Positions 6,933-14,331 of a DNA stretch of 20,749 nucleotides are shown piece by piece (the stretch's first letter is position 1; each line of letters starts with the position of its first letter). This stretch comes from an uncultured Mycoplasmatota bacterium (lineage in GTDB: Bacteria > Bacillota_I > Bacilli_A > RF39 > UBA660): NCBI GenBank assembly GCA_947384645.1, contig CANDHX010000004.1, positions 1 to 20,749 on the forward strand, written 5' to 3'. Both the position numbers and the translations under genes were made by a program. Below the pieces are notes generated by a model. It saw nothing but the letters and a program-made list of their open reading frames with translations, made no database searches and was not told where the DNA came from.

Positions 6933-7006
6933 TGGAGCGGGTGAAGGGAATCGAACCCTCGTTATCAGCTTGGAAGGCTGGAGCTCTACCATTAAACTAC
7001 ACCCGC
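6933..7006 (-). tRNA. tRNA-Gly(TCC), CCA encoded
   Basis: The acceptor stem GCGGGTG (7006-7000) pairs with CACCCGC (6943-6937), followed by discriminator T and an encoded CCA (6935-6933). The anticodon loop CTTCCAA gives anticodon TCC, reading glycine GGA/GGG codons. The D-loop TTTAATGGTAGAG and T-loop GGTTCGATTCC are canonical. The gene is intact, so the adjacent element did not disrupt it. Confidence 0.97.
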
Positions 7007-7028
7007 ATAAATTAAGTAGACAATATAA

Positions 7029-7057
7029 ATTATAGCCTACTTTTTTATTTTTTTCAA
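7029..7057 (-). promoter_or_regulatory. Sigma-A promoter of tRNA-Gly
   Basis: TTGAAA (-35, 7057-7052) and a consensus TATAAT (-10, 7034-7029) are separated by exactly 17 bases. The start would fall near 7022, about 16 bases before the mature tRNA. Confidence 0.85.
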
Positions 7058-7080
7058 GTATTTGTTTTGCTTTTAAGAGT

Positions 7081-9204
7081 TTAATCTTTCAATAAAGTTA
7101 ACGAAACCTTATTTTTAGCTTCTAAAACCTCTAAAACATAACATTCGACAACATCGCCAGCATTTAATACATCACTAGGATTTTTTACGTATTCCCTGCT
7201 CATTTTACTAATATGTACAAACCCGTCATCATGTAACCCAATATCGACAAAAGCTCCAAAAGAAGTTACGTTTCTAACTGTACCTGTAAGCTTCATACCA
7301 GGTTTCAAATCCTTGATATCCAAAACATCACTTCTAAAAACAGGTGCATTTACATCCTCTCTTATATCTTTTCCAGGATGCTTTAACTCATCGATTATAT
7401 CTTTAATAGTATATTCATCAGACCCGATTTTATCACTCAAAATTTTAGAATTTGCTTTACACAAAGACTCATTAAATTCACTTTTTCCAAAATCCTTTAT
7501 ATCCAATCCCAACTCATTTAATACTTTCATAGCGACTTCATAACTTTCAGGATGAATTCTTGTCCTATCTAAAGGATTGCTACTATCGGGTATCCTTAAA
7601 AATCCGATAGCTTGTTCATAAGCCATATCTTTTAAACCTGCTTTAATAAGCTCTTCTCTAGAAGTTATCTTATGTTTAGATTTATAGTCTACTATTTTAG
7701 TAATAATACTTTTTGTCAAACCAGAAACATAGCTCAAAATATTAGGACTAGCAGTATTTATATTGACTCCTACTTCGTTTACTACTTTCATTACAGTAAA
7801 GTCAAGTGCATTTGACAATTCTTTTTGATTGACGTCGTGCTGATATTCTCCTACACCTATGGACTTAGGATCGATTTTAATTAACTCACTTAATGGGTCC
7901 TGAAGTCTTCTACCGATAGAAATTGCACTTCTCTTTTCAACAGTTAATTCTGGAAATTCTTTAATTGCTTCCTTACTAGCTGAATAAACACTAGCGCCAG
8001 CTTCACTTACCACCGTATATTTGACGTTTGTTCCACTTATGACATCCGCAATAAACTCTTGAGATTCCCTACTTGCTGTTCCATTACCTATTGCAATTAA
8101 ATCGATTTTATACTTATCAATTAGCTCCAAGACTTTTCTTTTTGACCCCTCGTAATCCTTTTTAGGTTCAGTAGGATAGATTACTTCTATAGCAAGAACA
8201 TTGCCGTTTTCATCTAAAACTGCTAACTTACATCCAGTTCTAAAAGCCGGGTCAAAACCCATGACACGTGAACCCTTTATCGGAGCTGTCATAAGCATAT
8301 TTTCTAAATTAGTACTAAACGTTTTAATAGCTACTTCCTCGCTTCCATCTGTTAAATCGCTTCTAATCAATCGCTCAATACTTGGAAGCATCAACCTTTT
8401 CAAAGAATCTTTTAAGGCCTCTTCTATAAAAGGTACTGCAAAAGAATCTTCTCTTTTTATAATTTTGCCTATTAAATAATTATAAATTTCTTCGTCGTCG
8501 TATTCTAATTTTACAGATAAAACTTTCTCCTTTTCTCCTCTATTTATAGCAAGTACTCTATAATTTTTGATGTACTTTATTCTATCTTTAAAATCGTAGT
8601 ACATTTCATATACTGCTAATTCATCTACAGCATTTTTTTTCTTTTTAGTGACGATTTCTCCAGTATTAAATATATAATTTTTAGTAGAGTTCTTATAATA
8701 CGTATTATTTGCAATCCATTCGCTTATGATATATTCTGCATTTAAAATTGCAGTCTGCTCATCCATGTCGTATTTTTTTGTGAGTTCATGAATATCGCCC
8801 CTAGTTGGAAAACTCATTAAAATTTTGGCAAGAGGCTCTAACCCCATTTCGATTGCTATACTAGCTTTCGTCTTTTTCCCATCCTTAAAAGGTTTATAAA
8901 TCTCATCGACTTCGACTAGTTTTGAAGCAGCCATAATAGCTTCCCTTACATCTTCCGTTAAAAGTCCTTTTTCGTCGATTAATTTTATCGTATTCTCCTT
9001 TTTTTCCAAAAGGTTCAACTGGTAATTATAGACATCTGATATCTCTTTTATTTTAGTTTCATCTAAATTACCGGTTTTCTCCTTTCTATAACGAGCTATA
9101 AAAGGTATCGTGGCACCTTCTTTAAGAAGCGTTAAAACTGCTGTAATTTGATTGATAGTTACTCCTAATTCTTTACTCAATTTATCTATTATATCTTTAT
9201 TCAT
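7081..9204 (-). CDS. tex: Tex family RNA-binding protein
   Basis: The 707-residue protein is a full-length Tex homologue, a conserved nucleic-acid-binding protein related to eukaryotic Spt6 and linked to transcription and RNA quality control. The N-terminal helical Tex domain begins DIIDKLSKELGV and includes the conserved ATIPFIARYRKE near residues 31-42. The central YqgF-like fold starts near MGFDPAFRTGCKLAV (about 315). The conserved GVGEYQHDVNQ precedes a helix-hairpin-helix region with the ComEA-like NINTAS segment. The S1 RNA-binding domain is at the C-terminus (GTVRNVTSFGAFVDIG to the end). It is transcribed alone from a clear promoter. The ATG at 9204 has an AGGATGTG stretch upstream with somewhat long spacing. 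Resident codon context (many NNC-GAN pairs, about eight TCGA) marks it as chromosomal. Confidence 0.95.
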   Translation of the reverse strand: MNKDIIDKLSKELGVTINQITAVLTLLKEGATIPFIARYRKEKTGNLDETKIKEISDVYNYQLNLLEKKENTIKLIDEKGLLTEDVREAIMAASKLVEVDEIYKPFKDGKKTKASIAIEMGLEPLAKILMSFPTRGDIHELTKKYDMDEQTAILNAEYIISEWIANNTYYKNSTKNYIFNTGEIVTKKKKNAVDELAVYEMYYDFKDRIKYIKNYRVLAINRGEKEKVLSVKLEYDDEEIYNYLIGKIIKREDSFAVPFIEEALKDSLKRLMLPSIERLIRSDLTDGSEEVAIKTFSTNLENMLMTAPIKGSRVMGFDPAFRTGCKLAVLDENGNVLAIEVIYPTEPKKDYEGSKRKVLELIDKYKIDLIAIGNGTASRESQEFIADVISGTNVKYTVVSEAGASVYSASKEAIKEFPELTVEKRSAISIGRRLQDPLSELIKIDPKSIGVGEYQHDVNQKELSNALDFTVMKVVNEVGVNINTASPNILSYVSGLTKSIITKIVDYKSKHKITSREELIKAGLKDMAYEQAIGFLRIPDSSNPLDRTRIHPESYEVAMKVLNELGLDIKDFGKSEFNESLCKANSKILSDKIGSDEYTIKDIIDELKHPGKDIREDVNAPVFRSDVLDIKDLKPGMKLTGTVRNVTSFGAFVDIGLHDDGFVHISKMSREYVKNPSDVLNAGDVVECYVLEVLEAKNKVSLTLLKD

Positions 9205-9229
9205 TATTAATTTTCACATCCTAAATATA

Positions 9230-9258
9230 ATTATATAATGAATGCCTGTTTCCTTCAA
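9230..9258 (-). promoter_or_regulatory. Sigma-A promoter of tex
   Basis: TTGAAG (-35, 9258-9253) and TATAAT (-10, 9235-9230) are 17 bases apart, about 25 bases before the tex start codon, and directly follow the terminator of the upstream gene. Confidence 0.8.
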
Positions 9259-9263
9259 GCATT

Positions 9264-9286
9264 AAAAAAGATGCCTAAGCATCTTA
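9264..9286 (-). terminator. Intrinsic terminator after the membrane protein gene
   Basis: On the minus strand AAGATGC (9285-9279) pairs with GCATCTT (9274-9268) around loop TTAG (9278-9275), followed by T residues to 9264. The stop codon of the upstream gene lies within the stem. Confidence 0.8.
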
Positions 9287-10870
9287 CATATCATATCCCG
9301 GCATTAAACCGTTTGAAGGGTTATTACTTCCAAATAATTCTCCGAAGTATTTAAGGATTGAACTATCTTCTAATTCCATGAGCTTCTGAGACATTTTTAA
9401 CTTATCCTCTTCAGTCATTTCGTTACTATTTATAGCACTTGACACATCATCAGGACATACCTTGTCTTTAAACGTAACTTCAAAATCGACTGCTATATCG
9501 GCTTCGATTTTCTCTTCTTCGACCATTCCCGATACATTAAATTCTAAAACGCCCTTCTTCTTGTTGCTAGAAGAACTATCGACTTTAAGTTTAACTCTAC
9601 CATCTAAATTTACGTCAGCATATTTGATACCGTAATCTATATCTATTAAATCCTTTTTCCATTCCTTGATATTTAAATTCAAGAAAGAAGTATTACCCTC
9701 TTTAAATTCTATTTCATAACCCGGATTCTTTTCACATATAATGAGTTCATAACTGTCGCTATCCATTTCAAAACTGAAACTGCTTTCTTTATCTTTGAAC
9801 AATCCAGTAATTGAATTTTCATCTAAAACGAATTCAAATTTGACTAGTTCATAATTGATACCTTTTGTATATATGACAAATTCCCCATTATCAAAGCCTT
9901 CCATGTTGTCATAGTATTCTTCACTCTTGGCTTCATCCAAAGCATCTTCTATTGCACTCTCACTTTGTCCGATTAAAGAAGATATTTTTTTGATTAAATC
10001 GTCGTCTTCACTCATCTTACTAGCAATCGAAATAAATAGTTTTTTACATGATTCTTTGTCCAATTTATAAGCTATTTTGTTTACCTCGATAGACTCTCCA
10101 CTAATAGTTATTGTCTCTTTAGTATTAGTCATCGAATTTTTATCTAGCGATGCAATTAATACGTCTTTTAATCCCCTAACTATAAAATCTATATCATCGA
10201 CATCGATAGTTTTATTATTCATAACATCTTCCAAAGAAGACAAATCGAATGCTTCATCGAATTTATAACCTTCTTGAGAGTATACATTATCGAACAAAGT
10301 AGAACTCTTCATATACATATTGTCGTTTTTAAAATATGCTTCTGCATCGATTAGCTTTTCCTTATCACGTGATAAATCAACGCCTAACTGAGCTAATTTC
10401 TTATCGTAATCTAAACCTAATAAAATGTTTATTTTCTCTTTTTCTAAATCCGGCATCTCTGCACTCTTAAAGGAAAGTCCTCCTGATATAACCACACTAT
10501 CTTTTAACAAATTGAATTCGCTTTTATTCGTAGTCTTATAAGGCTTTAATCCTTCACTAAAATTTTTATATGCATTCTCGATTACTGCTTTAAAGGCATC
10601 CGTTGGGTCCTTCGTAAACTTTTTATATTCATTATAGCCAAAGTAACCTAAAGCGAACAAAAAAACTAAAATTATTAAACATAAGATAGGTCCTTTATTC
10701 CCTTTTTTCTTTTGTTTGCTGACATGCTTATCTTCTAAAACTTCCAAATCCGAATTGAAATTTTTAGAAAGGTCTTTTAGCTCTTCAACTGACCCGCTAA
10801 CCTGCTCACTAGAAATTTTTACAGGTGGAGTTTGCACTTCGTCGTTATTCGATACTGTTTCTGTATTCAT
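9284..10870 (-). CDS. Unknown single-pass membrane protein with a large extracellular domain
   Basis: About 528 residues. The first 59 are hydrophilic and acidic and end in a basic patch (KQKKKGNK), followed by one membrane helix at about 60-78 (PILCLIILVFLFALGYFGY). This predicts a short cytoplasmic tail and a roughly 445-residue extracellular part. The outer domain is rich in Asp, Glu, Lys and beta-like text (SEFNLLKDSVVISGGLSF, YIMKS-like strands); no enzyme motif is seen. Architecture recalls DUF-type membrane-anchored proteins of Bacilli that bear lipoprotein-like repeats, but I cannot name the family. ATG at 10870 is preferred because AAAGAAGTG lies upstream at a spacing like that of gltX; an in-frame GTG at 10879 is possible. 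It stands alone between two terminators. Confidence 0.75.
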   Translation of the reverse strand: MNTETVSNNDEVQTPPVKISSEQVSGSVEELKDLSKNFNSDLEVLEDKHVSKQKKKGNKGPILCLIILVFLFALGYFGYNEYKKFTKDPTDAFKAVIENAYKNFSEGLKPYKTTNKSEFNLLKDSVVISGGLSFKSAEMPDLEKEKINILLGLDYDKKLAQLGVDLSRDKEKLIDAEAYFKNDNMYMKSSTLFDNVYSQEGYKFDEAFDLSSLEDVMNNKTIDVDDIDFIVRGLKDVLIASLDKNSMTNTKETITISGESIEVNKIAYKLDKESCKKLFISIASKMSEDDDLIKKISSLIGQSESAIEDALDEAKSEEYYDNMEGFDNGEFVIYTKGINYELVKFEFVLDENSITGLFKDKESSFSFEMDSDSYELIICEKNPGYEIEFKEGNTSFLNLNIKEWKKDLIDIDYGIKYADVNLDGRVKLKVDSSSSNKKKGVLEFNVSGMVEEEKIEADIAVDFEVTFKDKVCPDDVSSAINSNEMTEEDKLKMSQKLMELEDSSILKYFGELFGSNNPSNGLMPGYDM

Positions 10871-10960
10871 CCTTTTCACTTCTTTCTTATCCTATACTTA
10901 TATAATATCATAAAAAGTCGAATTTTGATAAAAAAATATGTTTAAATTAGTAAAATGAAC

Positions 10961-10990
10961 AAAAAAAGAGTAAAAATGATTAACTCTTTT
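10961..10990 (-). terminator. Terminator after gltX (weak, AT-rich)
   Basis: On the minus strand AAAAGAGT (10990-10983) pairs with ACTCTTTT (10971-10964) around an 11-base loop that contains the gltX stop, followed by more T to 10961. The stem has low GC, so efficiency may be modest. Confidence 0.6.
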
Positions 10991-12638
10991 GTAATTTTTC
11001 GATGCGTTTCAACATCTCTTGTTTTCCTAACAACTTCATAATCATATAGAGGTCTGGAGTCATCGATTCTTTAGTAATTGCTATTCTAAGAGCAGTTGAT
11101 ACATCTCCTACATGTCCTTTATAATTATCGGGATTTTCTTTATATTCTTTAACCTCTTTAGCATATCCCAATCTCTCTGATAAAGATTTTATCTTACTAA
11201 ACCAAGTATCTTTGTCGTCTTCTTCTCGATAAAAATCATTTAAATAAACGCTTGCCAGCTCATAGACATCGCTTTTCTTATCAATAGTCTTAAACTCATA
11301 AGGTTTATCGCTTTTATCGAAAAGTTCATTGAACATATACCATATTTTATCTTTAACTTCTGAATAATGGGCAAAATCCTTACGAGGTTTGCTCTGCTCT
11401 CTTTCAATATTTAAGAATCCTATTACTAAATCCTTGTTTTCCCTTATAAGTGATTCGAATTCCTTATCGTACTCGCTTGCCCATTTTGCTATTTCTTCAT
11501 ATAAATCTTTAGCTTTCATCTTACTTATGATATTTTTAGATATATTATCGAGCTTATCTAAATCGAATAGTGCACCTGATGAACTCATCTTTTTAGGATT
11601 GAAGTCGAACTCGTAAAAAGGAGCTTCTGGATTTTGAGTTCTCCATTCTTCATAATTAGAATTGGCAATAGTCATCACCGACTCGATTACAGCACTAGCT
11701 GGATAGCCTTTTTCAGTATAATAAAACATCAAAGCTTCGGGGTCCTTACGCTTACTGATTTTTCTAATCGTATCGCCATCTTTCTTAAGAATTAAAGAAT
11801 TGTGAATATATTTAGGCATTTCAAAACCGAAAGTTTTAAACAATTCATAATGAATTGGTACACTAGAAATCCACTCCTCGCCTCTAACAACATGGGTAGT
11901 TCTCATCAAATGGTCGTCGACTAAATGAGCAAAATGATAAGTTGGTAACAAATCCTCGCTTTTCATAATAGGGAAATCTAAATCGTTCATTGGAAATTCC
12001 ATTTTACCTTTATTCAATTCTTCAAAAACGAACTTTTCGTCGAAATCTCCACTAGATTTAAATCTTATGACGAATTTATCCCCATTTTTAATTTTCTCAT
12101 ATGCTTCATCGATACTCATATTGCGACACCTTGCGTATCTGCCATAGATGCCTATTCTCTTTTTTGCTTGAGCCTGATTTTCTCTAATCTCATCGACCTC
12201 TTCCTTACTCATAAAACATGGATATGCCTTGCCAATTTCGATTAGATGCTTGACATAAGCGTGATATATTTCTTTTCTCTCGCTTTGAATATAAGGTCCA
12301 TAATTCCCAACGACTTCGCCTTTATATTCATATTCATCTGGATAAATGCCATAGTGTTTTAAAGTATTATGGATAAAATCGACTGCCCCTTCAACTGTTC
12401 TAGCTTGATCGGTATCCTCGTTTCGTACAAAAAATACGCCACCACTTTTTTTGGCTAAACAATAATTTATCGTTGCACTCATCATATTCCCTATGTGCAT
12501 AAATCCCGTTGGACTAGGCGCAAATCTGACGACCTTAGCACCTTCCTTTAAGTCTCTTTCGGGATATTCTTTTTCATAATCTTCAATAGTCTTTGTGATA
12601 TTGGGAAAAATCAAATTTGCTAAATCTTTAGTAGTCAT
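10980..12638 (-). CDS. gltX: Glutamyl-tRNA synthetase
   Basis: The 552-residue class I synthetase charges tRNA-Glu (and in many Bacillota also tRNA-Gln for later amidation) with glutamate. The HIGH motif is PSPTGFMHIGN, with HIGN at residues 48-51. The KMSKS loop is KISKR at 293-297, and the tRNA/Glu-binding block HFAHLVDDHLMRTTHVVRGEEW lies at about 235-256. An N-terminal extension of about 35 residues (LANLIFPNITKTIEDYEKEYPERD) and this overall text are typical of the longer clostridial-type enzyme, not the roughly 480-residue Bacillus form. The start ATG is supported by AAAGAAGTG with seven-base spacing. It lies 19 bases downstream of the iPGM-like gene, so both are probably one transcript. 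Confidence 0.95.
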   Translation of the reverse strand: MTTKDLANLIFPNITKTIEDYEKEYPERDLKEGAKVVRFAPSPTGFMHIGNMMSATINYCLAKKSGGVFFVRNEDTDQARTVEGAVDFIHNTLKHYGIYPDEYEYKGEVVGNYGPYIQSERKEIYHAYVKHLIEIGKAYPCFMSKEEVDEIRENQAQAKKRIGIYGRYARCRNMSIDEAYEKIKNGDKFVIRFKSSGDFDEKFVFEELNKGKMEFPMNDLDFPIMKSEDLLPTYHFAHLVDDHLMRTTHVVRGEEWISSVPIHYELFKTFGFEMPKYIHNSLILKKDGDTIRKISKRKDPEALMFYYTEKGYPASAVIESVMTIANSNYEEWRTQNPEAPFYEFDFNPKKMSSSGALFDLDKLDNISKNIISKMKAKDLYEEIAKWASEYDKEFESLIRENKDLVIGFLNIEREQSKPRKDFAHYSEVKDKIWYMFNELFDKSDKPYEFKTIDKKSDVYELASVYLNDFYREEDDKDTWFSKIKSLSERLGYAKEVKEYKENPDNYKGHVGDVSTALRIAITKESMTPDLYMIMKLLGKQEMLKRIEKLQKS

Positions 12639-12657
12639 TTTTTATCACTTCTTTCAT

Positions 12658-14142
12658 TTATTTAATTAAAACCTTACTATTCTTCATTTCTTCAGGTATG
12701 CTTATATCCATATATTTAAGGATTGTAGGGGCGACATCGTTTAAAGATCCGTTTACGAGTTCTAACTTCGAATCGCATAGGATAAATGGAACCTTGTTGA
12801 CTGTATTCGTAGTAGATTGATTGCCATCGACTATCATATCTTCGACGTTTCCATGCGTACTCGTGATAAACACAGTATAAAAATTCAATTCGGCACTTTC
12901 GATAATTTTACCTATACATTCGTCCAAAAATTCCAAAACTTCGATAGTTCTTTCGTAATTTCCAGTATGTCCCACTTCATCGGCAGCATCTATAGAAGCC
13001 AAAATGAAATCTGTATCCTTTTCCATACATTTTATAATCTGCTTTGTCACGGCTGCTGCTCCAAGTTCATACAATCTATCCGTTTTTACATCGGGAACTT
13101 CTAAGCAATAATTATTACATTTTGTAATTTTTTGAGAATCCTCTCCATTAAAATAGTATGATACGTTTTCAAAATTGTTCTTTAGAGCTATTCTAGCCTG
13201 AGTTATTTTCAACTTTTCAAAATATCTTCCCAAATTATTAGATACGTCGTTTTCCTCGTTTATCAAAACTGTTCCATTTACTTTAGGATCGACTGGATAC
13301 ATGAGTAATAGTTTAAAATTATCGATTGGAGTAGCTTTAACCTTTTTGGCTTCTTCTGGATTAGATAAAGCGATTAATATCTCTCTAGCACTTTCGTCCT
13401 CATAGTTAGTCCACAAAACGATATCGTTATTTTTAATCTTTTTAGTGGCATCGACTATGATAGGAGGCAAAAACTCATCCGTAATATTTCTTATATAGCA
13501 ATTTTTCAAAGCCAAAGGAATTTCTTTTATCTTAAGGCCTATTCCATTGCGAATTAAATCGTAATATATCTTCGTTCTATCCCATTTTCCCTCTTTATCC
13601 ATAGCATAATAACGTCCACATATAGTGGCAATAGAAACTCCAGTATCTTCTATCATTTCGATATATTTTAGAGCACTTTTCACTTCGACATCACGTCCGT
13701 CGGCAATGAAGTCGACGACGACTTTTATCTCTTGTTCGAGTAAAAATTCGATGATTTTAATCGTATCGTTGATATTCGAACTTATCCCGCCGTCGCTCAT
13801 AAGGCCTATTATATGGATAGTACTTTTGCATTTCTGGGCTTGTTCGATAGCTTCTTTTAAAATAGTATTAGTTGCAAGAGAGTCTTTATCTACAAAGTCG
13901 TTCATAAAAGAACTTCTCTGTCTTAAAACTTGTCCAGCTCCGAGAGTTTTAAAACCAATTTTGCTATTTCCAGCTTGTCCTTGCCCTAAACCGACACTTA
14001 CTGATGAAGCATCGAGTAAAGTATGAGGATATTCCTCTTTTAATCGATTATAATTTGGCATTGAGGCATTTTTAATAGCATTTCCTATTTCTTCTTCCCT
14101 CTCGCCAATCCCGTCAACTACGAGTGTTAAAATCTTTCTCAT
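12658..14142 (-). CDS. iPGM-family (phosphoglycerate mutase-like) protein with degenerate active site
   Basis: The 494-residue protein aligns over its full length with cofactor-independent phosphoglycerate mutase (GpmI), a two-metal glycolytic enzyme of the alkaline phosphatase superfamily. Retained: Asp10 in VVDG, the phosphoserine site Ser60 in GQAGNS, ADGRDV (147-152), GRYYAMD (176-182), and Asp388/His392 in DEVGHTG. Lost by my alignment: the DHGN aspartate is Thr429 (THGN), the third-ligand His of HTTNPVPF is Asn446, the VHSH histidine is replaced in ISSN (120-123), both substrate arginines of the FRADRAR motif are Glu248 and Ser251, and the EK pair of RIAETEK is Asn-Asn. Ordinary mutase activity is therefore doubtful; a pseudoenzyme or a different activity fits better. 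The ATG at 14142 is fixed by AGGTGGTG five bases upstream. It probably shares a transcript with gltX. Confidence 0.82.
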   Translation of the reverse strand: MRKILTLVVDGIGEREEEIGNAIKNASMPNYNRLKEEYPHTLLDASSVSVGLGQGQAGNSKIGFKTLGAGQVLRQRSSFMNDFVDKDSLATNTILKEAIEQAQKCKSTIHIIGLMSDGGISSNINDTIKIIEFLLEQEIKVVVDFIADGRDVEVKSALKYIEMIEDTGVSIATICGRYYAMDKEGKWDRTKIYYDLIRNGIGLKIKEIPLALKNCYIRNITDEFLPPIIVDATKKIKNNDIVLWTNYEDESAREILIALSNPEEAKKVKATPIDNFKLLLMYPVDPKVNGTVLINEENDVSNNLGRYFEKLKITQARIALKNNFENVSYYFNGEDSQKITKCNNYCLEVPDVKTDRLYELGAAAVTKQIIKCMEKDTDFILASIDAADEVGHTGNYERTIEVLEFLDECIGKIIESAELNFYTVFITSTHGNVEDMIVDGNQSTTNTVNKVPFILCDSKLELVNGSLNDVAPTILKYMDISIPEEMKNSKVLIK

Positions 14143-14147
14143 AATTT

Positions 14148-14155
14148 CACCACCT
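14148..14155 (-). promoter_or_regulatory. Ribosome binding site AGGTGGTG that decides the iPGM-like start
   Basis: AGGTGGTG lies five bases before the ATG at 14142 (MRKILTLVVDG), which is where iPGM proteins begin. Longer in-frame starts would place this site inside the coding sequence. Confidence 0.85.
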
Positions 14156-14268
14156 ATATAATAGCACAATTAATTTTTTTTCTCTACTCTTATAAAATAT
14201 TATTTAGCATACAGTAGTATACAGTTAAGCGCATCTTATAATATTAGATTTTTATTATATTTATAAGT

Positions 14269-14302
14269 AAAAAACGATAACCTAATAGTTACCGTTAAAA
14301 AA
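14269..14302 (-). terminator. Intrinsic terminator after the surface protein operon
   Basis: On the minus strand AACGGTAAC (14296-14288) pairs with GTTATCGTT (14281-14273) with one G-U pair and a six-base loop, followed by a T-run. It lies about 35 bases after the BspA-like gene. The rest of 14143-14331 is AT-rich with no gene seen. Confidence 0.8.
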
Positions 14303-14331
14303 TTATAGAATTCAAATATTATATTTCTAAC

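Noticed and set aside
13625..14026. A 133-codon plus-strand open frame opposite the iPGM-like gene
   Set aside because: It lies wholly antisense to a full-length protein family match, lacks a good ribosome binding site and has low-complexity Ser/Ile/Leu text typical of a shadow frame.
14158..14166. Extended -10 (TGC TATTAT) as promoter of the iPGM-like gene
   Set aside because: The start point would fall inside the AGGTGGTG ribosome binding site, and there is no -35 match; the true promoter was not identified.
14200..14230. Palindrome-like GTATAC/GTATGC stretch as a repressor site
   Set aside because: Imperfect, short and in AT-rich intergenic DNA; no regulator gene or second copy supports it.
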